64,000 nucleotides of DNA from Mycobacterium sp. NBC_00419 (GTDB lineage Bacteria; Actinomycetota; Actinomycetes; Mycobacteriales; Mycobacteriaceae): assembly GCF_036023875.1 (NCBI RefSeq), contig NZ_CP107931.1, positions 372,001-436,000 of the forward strand, in the 5' to 3' direction. The notes under the pieces were generated by a model. The model saw only the letters and a list, made by a program, of their open reading frames with translations. It had not been told where the DNA came from and made no database searches. A program made the position numbers and the translations under genes. Positions 1-20,881 of the stretch are shown here, piece after piece (position 1 is the stretch's first letter; every line of letters begins with the position of its first letter).

Positions 1-1373
1 CTGCTCATCGGCGACTGGGATGTGATCGCTCTCGACGAGCCGACCAACCACCTCGACATCGAGGGCATCACCTGGCTCTCCGAGCACCTGAAGAACCGCT
101 GGGCACGCAGTTCCGGTGGGCTGCTGATCGTCACCCACGACCGCTGGTTCCTCGACGAGGTCGCCAACACGACGTGGGAGGTTCACGACGGGATCGTGGA
201 GCCCTTCGACGGCGGCTATGCGGCCTACGTGCTCCAGCGGGTCGAACGCGACCGGGTGGCGGCGGCCAGCGAAGCCAAGCGACAGAACCTGATGCGCAAG
301 GAGCTGGCGTGGCTGCGCCGGGGGCCACCGGCGCGTACCTCCAAGCCGAAGTTCCGGATCGATGCGGCAAACCAGTTGATCGCCGACGTCCCGCCGCTGC
401 GCAACACCGTCGAGCTGTCCAAACTCGCGACCGCGCGGCTGGGCAAGGATGTCATCGACCTGCTCGATACGTCCGTGTCGTTCGACGGCAAGCCGGTATT
501 GCGTGACGTCGAATGGCGCATCGGTCCCGGCGAGCGCACCGGAATCGTCGGCGCCAACGGCGCCGGGAAGTCGACGCTGCTGGGCCTGATCGCGGGCACG
601 CTGGAACCCGATGGCGGCCGGGTCAAGCGCGGCAAGACCGTGCGGCTGGCCATGCTCGACCAGCAGTCCAGCCAGCTGGCCGATATCGAGGACGAGATGG
701 TCCGCGATGTGGTCGGTCGACTCAAGGCGGGATATGTGGTCGACGGACGTGAGCTGACGCCCACACAACTGTTGGAGCGCTTGGGTTTTCGCCGCGAGCA
801 GCTGTCGTCTCGAGTCAGAGAGCTCTCCGGCGGGCAGCGCCGGCGCCTGCAACTGATGCTGATCCTGCTCGAAGAGCCCAATGTGCTGGTGCTCGACGAG
901 CCGACCAACGACGTCGACATCGACATGCTCTCGGCCACCGAAGATCTGCTCGACTCCTGGCCAGGAACCCTGATCGTGGTGTCCCACGACCGATACCTTC
1001 TCGAGCGTGTCACCGATCAGCAGTACGCGATCATCGACGGTCACCTGCGGCACCTGCCTGGCGGGGTCGACGAATACCTGCGGATCGCCGCCCGCCGTCA
1101 CGCCGCCGCGTCCACCGGCCCCACCTCGGCCACCCCGGCGCCGCATGCAGCGCTGTCGGGAGCCGAACTGCGCAACGTGGAAAAGGAGATCTCGGCGCTG
1201 GAGCGCGCACTGGGCAAGCTGTCAGACCGGGTCAACGCCAAGCACGTCGAACTGGCCGAACACGACCAGTCCGACCATGTCGGCATCGGCCGGCTGACCA
1301 AGGAGTTGCGCGAGCTCGAGGCCGAGGTGACCGAGAAGGAGAACCGCTGGCTGGAGCTTTCGGACCTGGTGGA

Positions 1374-1377
<4 letters not shown>
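1..1377 (+). CDS. ABC-F family ATPase, 5' end outside the window
   Basis: The reading frame is open from base 1, so the first part of the gene lies outside the window. The visible part begins just before the Walker B of the first ATPase domain (LDEPTNHLD). A linker follows, then a complete second domain with Walker A GANGAGKST, signature LSGGQRRR and Walker B LDEPTNDVD. It ends in a charged coiled coil of about 70 residues. Two ATPase domains with no membrane segment identify a soluble ABC-F protein, and the C-terminal coiled coil points to the Uup-like branch. ABC-F proteins act on ribosomes or bind nucleic acid rather than transport. The stop overlaps by a few bases the stop of the convergent MFS gene. 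The exact subfamily is not determined. Confidence 0.93.
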
Positions 1378-4039
<2,662 letters not shown>

Positions 4040-4091
4040 TCAGCGGCGTGTCGCCGTACCGACACGCACGCTCGCGGAAGGGGTTGAGCCG

Positions 4092-5291
4092 TCACAGTGC
4101 CAGGTCCCGGCGGGCGGCGATCTTCGACGACAGCCCGTGCACATGGACGAATCCCTTGGCGGCGGACTGGTCGAAGGTGTCCCCTTCGTCATAGGTGGCC
4201 AGGTTGAAGTCGTAGAGCGACTGCGGGCTGCGCCGGCCATTCACGGCAATGTGGCCGCCGTGCAACACCATTCGGATCTCGCCGGTGACGTGCTTCTGGG
4301 TGTCGGCGACGAAGGCCTCCAGCGATCGCTTGAGCGGTGAGAACCACAGCCCGTCGTAGACCAGTTCGCCCCACTTGCGGTCGGTGCCGCGCTTGAACCG
4401 GCCGAGTTCACGCTCGAGGGTGACGTGTTCGAGTTCGGTGTGCGCGGTGATGAGCGCCATCGCGCCGGGCGCTTCGTAGATTTCCCGGCTCTTGATGCCG
4501 ACCAGGCGATCTTCGACCACATCGAGGCGACCGACGCCCTGTGCCCCGGCCCGGCGGTTCAGTTCGACGATGGCCTCCAGCACCGTCACCGGGTTGCCGT
4601 CGATGGACACCGGCACGCCGCGCTCGAACCCGACGATCACCTCGTCGGGGCTATTCCAGTTCAGTGTCGGGTCTTCGGTGTAGTCGTAGACGTCCTTGGT
4701 GGGCGCGTTCCACAGGTGCTCCAGGAAGCCGGTTTCCACCGCTCGGCCCCACACGTTCTGGTCGATGGAGAACGGGGAGCGCTTGGAGACGTTGATCGGG
4801 ATGGCGTTCTCCTCGGCGAACGCGATGGCCTTCTCCCGGGTCCAGGCGTAGTCGCGGACGGGGGCCAGAACCTCCAGATGCGGTGCCAGCGAGGCGAATC
4901 CGACCTCGAAGCGGACCTGGTCATTGCCCTTGCCGGTGCAGCCGTGGGCGACGATCGCGCCGCCGTGTTCGCGGGCCGCATCCACCAGGTGCTTGACGAT
5001 CAGCGGGCGGCTCAGCGCCGACACCAGCGGATAGCGGTCCATATAGAGGGCATTCGACTGGATCGCCGGCAGGCAGTACTGCTCGGCGAATTCGTCGCGG
5101 GCATCGACCACGACCGCTTCGACCGCGCCGCAGTCCAGGGCACGCTGGCGGACCACTTCCATGTCCTCGCCGCCCTGACCGAGGTCGATGGCCACGGCCA
5201 CGACCTCCCGGCCGGTCTCCTTGCCGATCCAGCTGATGGCCACCGAGGTGTCCAGACCGCCGGAATACGCCAAGATGACGCGCTCGGACAT
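4092..5291 (-). CDS. argG: argininosuccinate synthase
   Basis: This 399-residue protein joins citrulline and aspartate in an ATP-dependent reaction to give argininosuccinate. The N-terminal PP-loop [11 protein letters not shown] is the ATP-pyrophosphatase signature. The [13 protein letters not shown] segment and the full family length support the call. The gene starts with ATG at 5291, 24 bases after the argR stop. An AAAAGGAGA stretch lies about 6 bases upstream and is a good ribosome-binding site. ArgG has its own strong site here, unlike the upstream genes that rely on overlapping stops and starts. Confidence 0.98.
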   Translation of the reverse strand: MSERVILAYSGGLDTSVAISWIGKETGREVVAVAIDLGQGGEDMEVVRQRALDCGAVEAVVVDARDEFAEQYCLPAIQSNALYMDRYPLVSALSRPLIVKHLVDAAREHGGAIVAHGCTGKGNDQVRFEVGFASLAPHLEVLAPVRDYAWTREKAIAFAEENAIPINVSKRSPFSIDQNVWGRAVETGFLEHLWNAPTKDVYDYTEDPTLNWNSPDEVIVGFERGVPVSIDGNPVTVLEAIVELNRRAGAQGVGRLDVVEDRLVGIKSREIYEAPGAMALITAHTELEHVTLERELGRFKRGTDRKWGELVYDGLWFSPLKRSLEAFVADTQKHVTGEIRMVLHGGHIAVNGRRSPQSLYDFNLATYDEGDTFDQSAAKGFVHVHGLSSKIAARRDLAL

Positions 5292-5315
5292 GAAGTGTCT
5301 CCTTTTGTTTCGGCT

Positions 5316-7892
<2,577 letters not shown>

Positions 7893-7896
<4 letters not shown>

Positions 7897-8758
7897 GACA
7901 CCACCTTCGTTCCGGTCCCCTCGTCGGTGAACAGCTCGACCAGTACACAGTGCTCGACGCGGCCGTCGATGACGTGCGCGCTGGGCACTCCACCCTCGAC
8001 GGCCCGCAGGCACGCCTCGATCTTGGGGACCATGCCGGTCTCCAGGCTGGGCAGCAGCTGCGCCAGGGTGGTGGTGTCGATCTCGCTCACCAGCGAATCG
8101 AGGTCGGGCCAACGGGTGTAGAGACCCTCGACATCGGTGAGCATCAACAGCTTCTCGGCCCCGAGTGCTTGCGCCAGCGCCGCGGCGGCGGTGTCGGCAT
8201 TGATGTTGTGGACCACTCCGTCGACGTCGGGCGCGATCGTCGAGACCACCGGAATCCGTCCGGCGGCAATGAGATCCAGGACCGCGGCAGTGTTGACCTG
8301 ATCGACGTCGCCGACCAGGCCGATGTCGGTGGCGACACCGTCGACGTTGACGCTGCGGCGCACGGCGGTGAACAGTTGCGCGTCTTCTCCGGTGAGCCCG
8401 ACCGCGTAGGGGCCGTGCGAGTTGATCAGGTTCACCAGCTCACGGCCGACCTGGCCGAACAGCACCATCCGTGCGACGTCGAGCACCTCCGGCGTGGTGA
8501 CGCGGAAGCCACCCTTGAAATCGCCTGCGATACCGAGCTTCTTGAGCATCGCGCTGATCTGAGGTCCACCGCCGTGGACGACGACCGGGTGGATGCCGAC
8601 ATTGCGCAGGAAGACCATGTCCGCGGCGAACGCCGCCTTGAGCAGGTCGTCGGTCATCGCGTTGCCGCCGTACTTGACCACGACGATCTTTCCGTGCAGC
8701 GCCTTGAGCCACGGCAACGCTTCGGCCAGCACCGCCGCCTTGGCCTGGGTGGGGACGG

Positions 8759-8762
<4 letters not shown>
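7893..8762 (-). CDS. argB: acetylglutamate kinase
   Basis: This 289-residue amino-acid kinase phosphorylates N-acetylglutamate. The N-terminal VVKYGGNAM holds the catalytic lysine and glycine loop. HGGGPQI binds the substrate, and [12 protein letters not shown] lies near the C-terminal nucleotide site. Arginine feedback-sensitive members have an N-terminal helix like the [23 protein letters not shown] segment seen here, so feedback inhibition is likely by family knowledge. It overlaps argJ upstream and argD downstream by four bases each. Confidence 0.98.
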
Positions 8763-11127
<2,365 letters not shown>

Positions 11128-13622
11128 CTAGGTGCGCAGGTGGGCGCCGACGCGTTCGGCGGCGGTGGCCACTGCGGCGTCACGGGCGGCGCTGGCCTCG
11201 TCCTCGGTCAGCGTGCGATCGGCGGCCCGGAAGCGCAGCGCCAGCGTCAGCGACTTGCGGCCCTCGCCGACCTGCGGGCCGGTGTACACGTCGAACAGTG
11301 CGACGTTCTCGAGCAGCTCGCCGGCACCGTCGCGCACCGCGTCGATGACCGCCTGGGCGGCCACGTCGCCGCCGACGACGAGGCTGACATCCTGGAAAAC
11401 GGCGGGGAACGGCGACACCCGCGGTGCGGGCAGGGTCTCGGTGATCGGCACCAGATCCAGGTTCACCTCGACGGCACAGGTGCCCTTCGGCAGCCCGGAG
11501 CGCTCGATCACCGCGGGATGCAGCTGCCCGGCGTAGCCGACGATGCGGCCGTCGAGCAGAACCTCGGCGCACCGGCCGGGGTGCCAGGGCAGGTGCTGGG
11601 CGGCGCGCAACGCCACCTCGACACCGCTGGCGCGCGCAATGATCCGCACCGCCTCGAACGCGTCGGCAGCTTCCACGGGACGGCCCGGGCCCCATGGCCC
11701 GCGCGGTTCACGCAGACCGGTCAGCACCGCACCGACGTGCACCGGCTGGTGCGGCAGCGACGCGTTCAGCGCGTCGATCTCGTCGTCGGTCGGCCTGCGA
11801 TGGGTCGGGATCAGATCGACGGCGCCGGTGTCCTCGGTGGGCTGGACGACCTGGGCGATAGAGAACAGCGCGACATCGGCGAAGCCTCGAGAAACATTGC
11901 GGGACAACGCTTCCAGCAGCGCCGGCAGCAACGTCGTGGCCAGGTGCGGCCGGTCGGCCTCCAGCGGGTTGAGTACGAAGGTGGTGTCCCGCCGGGGGTC
12001 GTCATCGGCAAGGCCCCACTGGTCGAAGATGCCCGCAGGCAAAAACGGAGTGGGCAACACCTCGACGAATCCCGACAGAGCCAGCGACTTGCCGATCGCC
12101 CGGCGGCGCTTCTGCGAGGCCGTGAGACCGCGCCCCGCAGGTGCGGTGGGCAGCACCGACGGGATCTTGTCGAGGCCCTCCAGGCGCAGCACCTCCTCGA
12201 CGAGGTCGGCGGGCTGAACCAGATCCGGCCGCCAGCTCGGCGGCGTCACGACCAGGATCGCCGGATCGTCGCTGTCCTCGGCCACCGTCGCACCGACCTG
12301 GGTGAGCCGGTTGACCGAGGCCCCCGGTTCGTAGTCGACGCCAGCCATCTGGTCCGGGAGGTCGAAGCGCATCCGCACCGGCGCGGGCGACCAGTCCTCG
12401 CGCGGCGGGTCGCCTCGCCAGTCGGTCAGGCGAGGTTGCACTGTGCCCCCGGCGATCTCGGCCAGCAGCGCCGCGCATCGGTCGACTGCAGCCACGGAGA
12501 TGGCGGGATCGACGGAGCGCTCGTAGCGCCGGCCGGCCTCACTGACCAGATGGAGACGACGGATGGTGCGTGACACCGCGGCCGGATCCCAGACCGCGGC
12601 CTCCAGCAGCACGTCGGTGGAGTCGTCGTCGATCTCGGTGGTGCCTGCGCCCATCACGCCGCCGATCGCCGCGGTGGCGACGTCGTCGACGATGAGCACG
12701 TCACCCGGATCCAAGGTGCGTTCGACGTCGTCGAGGGTGACGACGGTCTCCCCCGGCGTGGCGAAGCGCACCGTGAACTCGCCGTGGATCCGGCTGCTGT
12801 CGTGGGCGTGCATCGGGTGGCCGAGTTCGAGCATGACGTAGTTGGTGACGTCGACCGCAGGCGAGATCGGCCGGATCCCCGACAGCATCAGTCGGCGGCG
12901 TAACCACCACGGCGACAACGCCTTCGGGTCGATCCCGGTGACGGGTCGCAGCGCGAACCGGCTGACGCCGGTGCCGGGCGCGATGGTCACCGGCAGCGCG
13001 GGACCTTCGGCGGGCAGCGGCGTGACGTCGGCTGGATCGACGTAGTCCAGGCCGTAGGCGCAGGCGATCTCTCGGGCGATCCCGCGGATCGACATGCAGT
13101 AGCCGCGGTCCGGGGTGACGGCCAGGTCGAACACCACGTCGTCGAGCCCCAGTACGGCGGCCGCGTCGGCGCCCGGTTCGGCGGTGCCCGGCGGGAGTAC
13201 CAGAATCCCGGAATGATCAGCGCCCAAACCGAGTTCAGCGGCCGAGCAGATCATGCCGTCCGACAGCCTGCCGTACGTCTTGCGGCTCGCGATGTGAAAG
13301 TCACCGGGCAACGTGACACCCGGCAGGGCGACGGCGACCAGGTCACCCACCGCGAAGTTCGTTGCACCGCAGACGATGTCACGATCCTGGGCTTCGCCCA
13401 CGTCGACCTTGCAGGCCCGGATCGGCTTCTTGAACTCGGTGAGTTCCTCGATCGCGGTGACCCGCCCGACGGTCAGCGGGCCGCTGACCGGCCCGAGGGT
13501 GATGATGTCCTCGACTTCATGACCGACTCGGATGAGTGCCTGTTCCAGGTCGTGCGGTTCGACGTCCCAGCCCGGGGTACCTCGCTGGACGACCTCGCGC
13601 AGCCAACTGTAGGGAAGACGCA

Positions 13623-13623
<1 letters not shown>
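11128..13623 (-). CDS. pheT: phenylalanine--tRNA ligase beta subunit
   Basis: This 831-residue subunit begins with the EMAP/OB-type tRNA-binding region ([13 protein letters not shown], about residues 40-150). The B3/4 editing domain, the B5 domain and a catalytic-like core follow. A C-terminal ferredoxin-fold anticodon-binding domain starts near [12 protein letters not shown]. With PheS it forms the alpha2-beta2 synthetase that charges tRNA-Phe. The ATG at 13623 shares one base with the pheS stop (TGATG), so the subunits are translationally coupled. Length is normal for actinobacteria. Confidence 0.98.
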
Positions 13624-16398
<2,775 letters not shown>

Positions 16399-17151
16399 AC
16401 GACGCCGGTCGGCCCAGTAGGCCAGCAGGGCACCCACAGCGCCGAGCGCCGCGGCCGTGACGACCGACAGCGGCGTGGAGGCCAGGACCATGTAGCCGAA
16501 GGCGACCGCGACGGCGAGCAGCCCGTAGCGCGCGGTGGTCCAGTGCGCGGGATGCCCGAACCTGGTGCCCACCACCATGCCGAGCACCAGGGCGATCGCG
16601 TGCCCGACGCTGGTGAAATCCGCCCCGGAGATCGCCGCCGAACCGAACGCGACCGCCAGCCACCAGCCGGTCCAGGCGGCCCGCCACGGTCGCGGTATTG
16701 CCGCGGTCAGCGCGCCGAGGACGCCGATGGCGCCGTAACTCATGCCGACATCGGTGACGTCGACCATCGACAGCGACAGCGTGCCGACGCCGATGGCGGC
16801 GGCCAGGCCTGCGGCGACCAGCAGGGTGGCCCCGATGTGACCGACAGCGAACGCGACCACCAGCCGACGGCTACGCAGGAGCAGTTCGGCCAGCGCCAGC
16901 AGTGCGACCAGGCCGGGCAGCCAGACATAGATGGGCCCGGTTTCGGTGACGAAGGCACTCCCGATCAGGGTTCCGATGCGCCCGTCGCTCAGGTTGTGCA
17001 GATTGGTACTGGCGTGCCGGATCACCTGATCACGGACGTGGGGGCCCAACAGGAGCAACGCCGTCGCCACCGCGACGAGCGCGGTGGTGTAGCCGAGGGT
17101 GACCCGGACGCGGGACAACCGCGCGACTACTGCCAGAAACATCGCCATCCA

Positions 17152-18051
17152 CTATGCCTGCGCGTCGAGGTCGTCGGCCTCGTCCTCTACTGGGAGATCC
17201 CTGCGGGTTCGCAGCCGATACATCGCCAGATCGGGCGGCACCCCGTGAGCGCGAGCCCCGAAGACCTGGCGCCGGACCCGCTTGACGGTCACGCCGAGCG
17301 CATCGAGTTCGTCCTGCTCGATCAGGTCCAGGGTCTTCTCGGAGACGATGAGGCCGCCTCGGGTGGCTCGTTCCATCACCCGGGCCGCGATGTTGACGTC
17401 GACGCCCAGCCAGTCCGAGCCGATGCGCTGCGGCCGGCCGGTGTGGATCCCTGCCCGGATCCGCGGGGTATAGCCGTCGACCTCGACGTTCCTGACCGCC
17501 TCGCGAGCCTCCATCGTGGCTCGTACCGCTGTGACCGGGTCGTTGAAGACCGCCATCATGCCGTCACCCATGCGCTTGACGATGTGTCCGCCGGCGTCGA
17601 GCAGCGGAGGCTCGGCAGCCTGAGCCACGCGGCGCAGCAGCCGAAGCGTGGCGTCATCACCGGCCTGCAGCGACCAATCGGAGAAGCCGACGAGATCGGT
17701 GAACACCAGCGTCACCTCAGGATTGGCCGGACGTCCCGAGACCCGTTCGGACAGCGCCTGCCAGACCTGAAGTGTGGCCAAGCTCACCTCGCGGGTGGCC
17801 GCTTCCCGGTCGCGCAGCAGCCGGTCCGCGGCTCGGGCGGCCGCCCTGACGCTGCCGTCGCCCGCCGCCGAGAGCGGGTCGCCGAAGTCAGGATCCCCGG
17901 GCAGCGCCCTGCGGGCGCGGCGGATCAGGGCGATGACGTCAGGGTTGTGATTGGTGTTGCGCAACCACGCGGCGGGACCTCGTCCGGGCCGCGGAAGTTG
18001 ATCGACGTCAACAGAGGGAGCTGGTTGATCGTCGAACGGCTCGACGTCCAC
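17152..18051 (-). CDS. class III adenylate/guanylate cyclase (Rv1647-like)
   Basis: This 299-residue soluble protein carries a class III nucleotidyl cyclase domain over its C-terminal 180 residues. LVFTDLVGFSDWS supplies a metal-binding aspartate. VKRMGDGMMAVF holds the base-selecting lysine and second aspartate. GVDVNIAARVMERA contains the transition-state Asn and Arg. All catalytic positions look intact. The N-terminal 100 residues are not recognised. The start is the GTG at 18051 by homology to Rv1647, which also sits next to pheS. It probably makes cAMP. The USP encoded at 52606-53052 belongs to a family reported to bind cAMP. Confidence 0.9.
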   Translation of the reverse strand: MDVEPFDDQPAPSVDVDQLPRPGRGPAAWLRNTNHNPDVIALIRRARRALPGDPDFGDPLSAAGDGSVRAAARAADRLLRDREAATREVSLATLQVWQALSERVSGRPANPEVTLVFTDLVGFSDWSLQAGDDATLRLLRRVAQAAEPPLLDAGGHIVKRMGDGMMAVFNDPVTAVRATMEAREAVRNVEVDGYTPRIRAGIHTGRPQRIGSDWLGVDVNIAARVMERATRGGLIVSEKTLDLIEQDELDALGVTVKRVRRQVFGARAHGVPPDLAMYRLRTRRDLPVEDEADDLDAQA

Positions 18052-18152
18052 ACGCTCAAGGGTAGGGAACGGCGTTCGGCCCAGCCAACGTGTGTGACCG
18101 GGCCAACGTCTCGCTTCGCCTAACGACTGGTCACAGCTTCGTCGCCACCATA

Positions 18153-18187
18153 GACAACGAATGTTGTCAGACCTATCGTCAGACGAT
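18153..18187. promoter_or_regulatory. two perfect palindromes before the MpaB-like gene
   Basis: GACAAC-GAAT-GTTGTC occupies 18153-18168 and ATCGTC-A-GACGAT occupies 18175-18187. The second runs into the ATG start codon of the oxygenase gene. A direct repeat GTCAGAC (18166-18172 and 18178-18184) links the two. They lie in the 134-base divergent gap between the cyclase and the oxygenase. This arrangement would suit an operator, but the regulator is not known. Confidence 0.5.
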
Positions 18188-19214
18188 GAGGTCGACGAAG
18201 ACCCAAAAGGCGGCCGAGCCCACCCCGCTCGGACCGGATTCGCTGACGTGGAAGTACTTCGGCGACCTGCGTACCGGGATGCTCGGCGTGTGGATCGGAT
18301 CACTGCAGAACATGTATCCGCCGCTCGGCGCGGGCGTCGAGGACCATTCGATCCTGCTGCGCGAGCCGCTGCAGCGGGTGGCACGGTCGGTCTACCCGAT
18401 CATGGGAGTCGTCTACGACGGTGCACGTGCCCGTACGACCGGTGAGCAGATCAAGGGATTCCACGCCTCCATCAAGGGCGTGGACACCGCGGGCCGGCGC
18501 TACCACGCACTGGATCCCGAGACGTTCTACTGGGCGCACGCCACCTTCTTCATGCTCATCCTCAAGGTCGCCGAGTACTTCTGCGGCGGTCTCACCGAGG
18601 CCGAAAAGCGTCAACTGTTCGACGAGCACGTGCAGTGGTACCGGATGTACGGGATGAGCATGCGACCCGTCCCGGACACCTGGGAGGAGTTCTGCGAGTA
18701 CTGGGACCGGGTGTGCCGCGAGGATCTGGAGATCAACCAGGCCACCCTGGACATCTTCGACATCCGCATCCCCAAGCCGAAATTCGTGCTGATGCCCACC
18801 CCGATCTGGGACCAGTTGTTCAAGCCGATGGTGGCCGGGCAGCGCTGGATCGCGGCGGGACTGTTCGACCCGGTCGTGCGGGAGAAGGCCGGCATGCACT
18901 GGACGCCCGGTGACGAGATCCTGCTGCGCCTCTTGGGCAAAGCCGTGGAAGTCGCATTCTGGGGTGTTCCCGACGAGATCCGGCTGCATCCGCGGGCGCT
19001 GTCTGCCTACCGGCGGGCCGCCGGGCAGCTTCCCGCTGACGGCCCGCTGGTGGAGGCGCCCGGTTTTGTGGCACCCCCGAAAGATCGCCGCGGCATGCCC
19101 ATGCACTATGTCCCCAGACACAAGAGCTTCGTCGCCCGCGCCGGGTCCTTGGTCCACACCACGTTCTCACTCGCCGGACTGCGGCCCGCCCGAGGACGTT
19201 CCGCAGCCGCGTGA
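18186..19214 (+). CDS. oxygenase MpaB family protein (DUF2236)
   Basis: This 342-residue protein belongs to the DUF2236/MpaB-like family, relatives of latex-clearing and fungal MpaB heme oxygenases. Typical segments are the N-terminal RTGMLGVWIGSLQNMYPP, FYWAHATFFMLILKVAEYF and HVQWYRMYGMSMRPVPDTWEEF. The conserved histidine in the HAT segment and a later arginine-rich core are expected heme-pocket residues by family knowledge. Rv1645c occupies the corresponding place in M. tuberculosis. It lies 13 bases before the acyl-CoA dehydrogenase gene, so the two are probably cotranscribed. The substrate is unknown. Confidence 0.88.
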   Translation: MRSTKTQKAAEPTPLGPDSLTWKYFGDLRTGMLGVWIGSLQNMYPPLGAGVEDHSILLREPLQRVARSVYPIMGVVYDGARARTTGEQIKGFHASIKGVDTAGRRYHALDPETFYWAHATFFMLILKVAEYFCGGLTEAEKRQLFDEHVQWYRMYGMSMRPVPDTWEEFCEYWDRVCREDLEINQATLDIFDIRIPKPKFVLMPTPIWDQLFKPMVAGQRWIAAGLFDPVVREKAGMHWTPGDEILLRLLGKAVEVAFWGVPDEIRLHPRALSAYRRAAGQLPADGPLVEAPGFVAPPKDRRGMPMHYVPRHKSFVARAGSLVHTTFSLAGLRPARGRSAAA

Positions 19215-19227
19215 ACCGGAGATTGCC

Positions 19228-20466
19228 TTGATCGAGTGGTCCGACGTCGACCTTGCCGTGCGTGATGCCGTCCGCGAGTTCGTCGATAAAGAGGTGCGCC
19301 CGCACATCGACGAGCTGGAGAGCGGCGACATGGAGCCCTATCCCCTCGTCCGGAAGTTGTTCGCCGCCTTCGGTATCGACGAGATGGCACGGGAGTCGCT
19401 GGACAAGCGGCTGGCCCGGCTGCGCGAGGGCACGGCATCGAAGTCCGGCGGTGGCGGCGGCATGTTCGGCGAGGGCAGTTCGGGCGGTATGGGTTTCGTC
19501 CTGCTCGCCGAGCTGTGCCGGGTGAGCATGGGCCTGGTCACCGGGATGGGCGTGAGCCTGGGACTGACAGTGCCGACCATTCAGGGCCGCGGCACACTGG
19601 CCCAGCAGGAGCGGTGGCTGCCGGGCCTGGTGACCTACGACAAGATCGGCGCTTGGGCGATCACCGAACCCGACTCCGGTTCGGATGCGTTCGGCGGCAT
19701 GAAGTCCTACGTGGTGCGCGACGGCGACGATTACATCCTCAACGGCCAAAAGACGTTCATCACCAACGGACCGGACGCCGACGTCGTCGTGGTGTACGCC
19801 AAACTCGACGAGGGTGACCCGAGCGTCGACAAGCGTGACCGCAAGGTGCTGACGTTCGTGCTGGATCGCGGCATGGAGGGCTTCGTGCAGGCAAAGCCGT
19901 TCCGCAAGATGGGAATTCACAGCTCCCGCACCGGTGAATTGTTCTTCAACAACGTGCGATTGGGACGCGACCGGCTGCTCGGCGAAACCGAGAACAACGC
20001 CTCCGGCGACGGCCGCGACAGCGCGCGATCCAACTTCGCTGCCGAACGCATCGGTGTGGTCGCGATGGCATACGGGGCGATCGAGGAATGCCTGCGGCTA
20101 TGCGTCGACTACGCCAACACCCGGACGTTGTGGGGCAAGGAGATCGGGCAGTTCCAGCTGATCCAGCTCAAGCTGGCCAACATGGAGGTGGCCCGGATGA
20201 ACGTCCGCAACATGTTGTTCCGGGTGATCGAATGCGGGCAGACCGGCACCCCGATCTCGCTGGCGGAGGCCTCGGCGATGAAGTACTACTGCTCGCAGGC
20301 GGCCACCGACGTGGCCATGGAGGCTGTCCAGTTGTTCGGCGGCAACGGCTACATGACGGAGTACCGCGTGGAGCAGCTGGCCCGTGACGCGAAGTCGCTG
20401 ATGATCTACGCCGGCAGCAACGAGGTGCAGATCACCCATGTCGCGAAGGGGTTGCTCAGCGGGTAG
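19228..20466 (+). CDS. acyl-CoA dehydrogenase family protein
   Basis: This 412-residue flavoprotein has the three-domain acyl-CoA dehydrogenase fold. WAITEPDSGSDA is the flavin-binding loop and QLFGGNGYMTEYRVEQLARDAK-type sequence lies near the C-terminus. The usual medium-chain catalytic glutamate position reads IYAGSNEVQ, with alanine 395. A glutamate at about residue 273 in FAAERIG matches the alternative position used by isovaleryl-CoA and long-chain dehydrogenases, so the enzyme is probably active. The start is a TTG at 19228 after CCGGAGA; the longer open frame upstream overlaps the MpaB-like gene. Confidence 0.9.
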   Translation: MIEWSDVDLAVRDAVREFVDKEVRPHIDELESGDMEPYPLVRKLFAAFGIDEMARESLDKRLARLREGTASKSGGGGGMFGEGSSGGMGFVLLAELCRVSMGLVTGMGVSLGLTVPTIQGRGTLAQQERWLPGLVTYDKIGAWAITEPDSGSDAFGGMKSYVVRDGDDYILNGQKTFITNGPDADVVVVYAKLDEGDPSVDKRDRKVLTFVLDRGMEGFVQAKPFRKMGIHSSRTGELFFNNVRLGRDRLLGETENNASGDGRDSARSNFAAERIGVVAMAYGAIEECLRLCVDYANTRTLWGKEIGQFQLIQLKLANMEVARMNVRNMLFRVIECGQTGTPISLAEASAMKYYCSQAATDVAMEAVQLFGGNGYMTEYRVEQLARDAKSLMIYAGSNEVQITHVAKGLLSG

Positions 20467-20551
20467 CGGGCGCGCGCCGGGGCCGGTTCGGAAGCGGTGC
20501 GATTTTTGCCCACCGCACTGCCCCAGCGCCATACCGCCGCACCGCGCGGGA

Positions 20552-20881
20552 TCACCACCATGGTGATTCTTGCCCGCCTCCGAGCGACAACCGCCGAGCC
20601 TCGGCACGAAGCGCGAGCACCCGCTGATCGATTCGGTGCGCGGTGGAGCGGGGAATCGGTCCGGGACCGTAGCGGCCTCGCCCGAGCCGCCGGACGCGGC
20701 CGTAGCGCACCTCCCAGCGCAGCGCGTCTGAGACGACTTTGCTTGGGCGCCCTTCGATAGCGAAGCCCCAATGGTCGAGCACGTCGAGCAGGGTAGGGAT
20801 GGTGGCCGGCCCATGGACCTGGACGTACATCGTTAGCGCGTAGCGGAGTTCGGTCCCCCGCAGAACCATCGCGTTACTCAT
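20552..20881 (-). CDS. small conserved mycobacterial protein of unknown function
   Basis: This is a basic protein of about 109 residues (start ATG at 20881, MSNAMVLRGTE; an in-frame ATG at 20899 is possible). It contains TELRYALTMYVQVHG, a likely winged-helix-like stretch (LLDVLDHWGFAIEG, KVVSDALRWEVRYGRVRRLGRGRYG) and an Arg-rich tail. The layout resembles a small DNA-binding protein or a PadR/ArsR-like fold, but no family is certain. Its stop codon lies within one copy of a short repeat that recurs twice behind its start. Confidence 0.65.
   Translation of the reverse strand: MSNAMVLRGTELRYALTMYVQVHGPATIPTLLDVLDHWGFAIEGRPSKVVSDALRWEVRYGRVRRLGRGRYGPGPIPRSTAHRIDQRVLALRAEARRLSLGGGQESPWW

Noticed and set aside
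20487..20515. GCGGTG/CACCGC hairpin after the acyl-CoA dehydrogenase as a terminator
   Set aside because: The stem is only six bases with an eleven-base loop; too weak to annotate with confidence.
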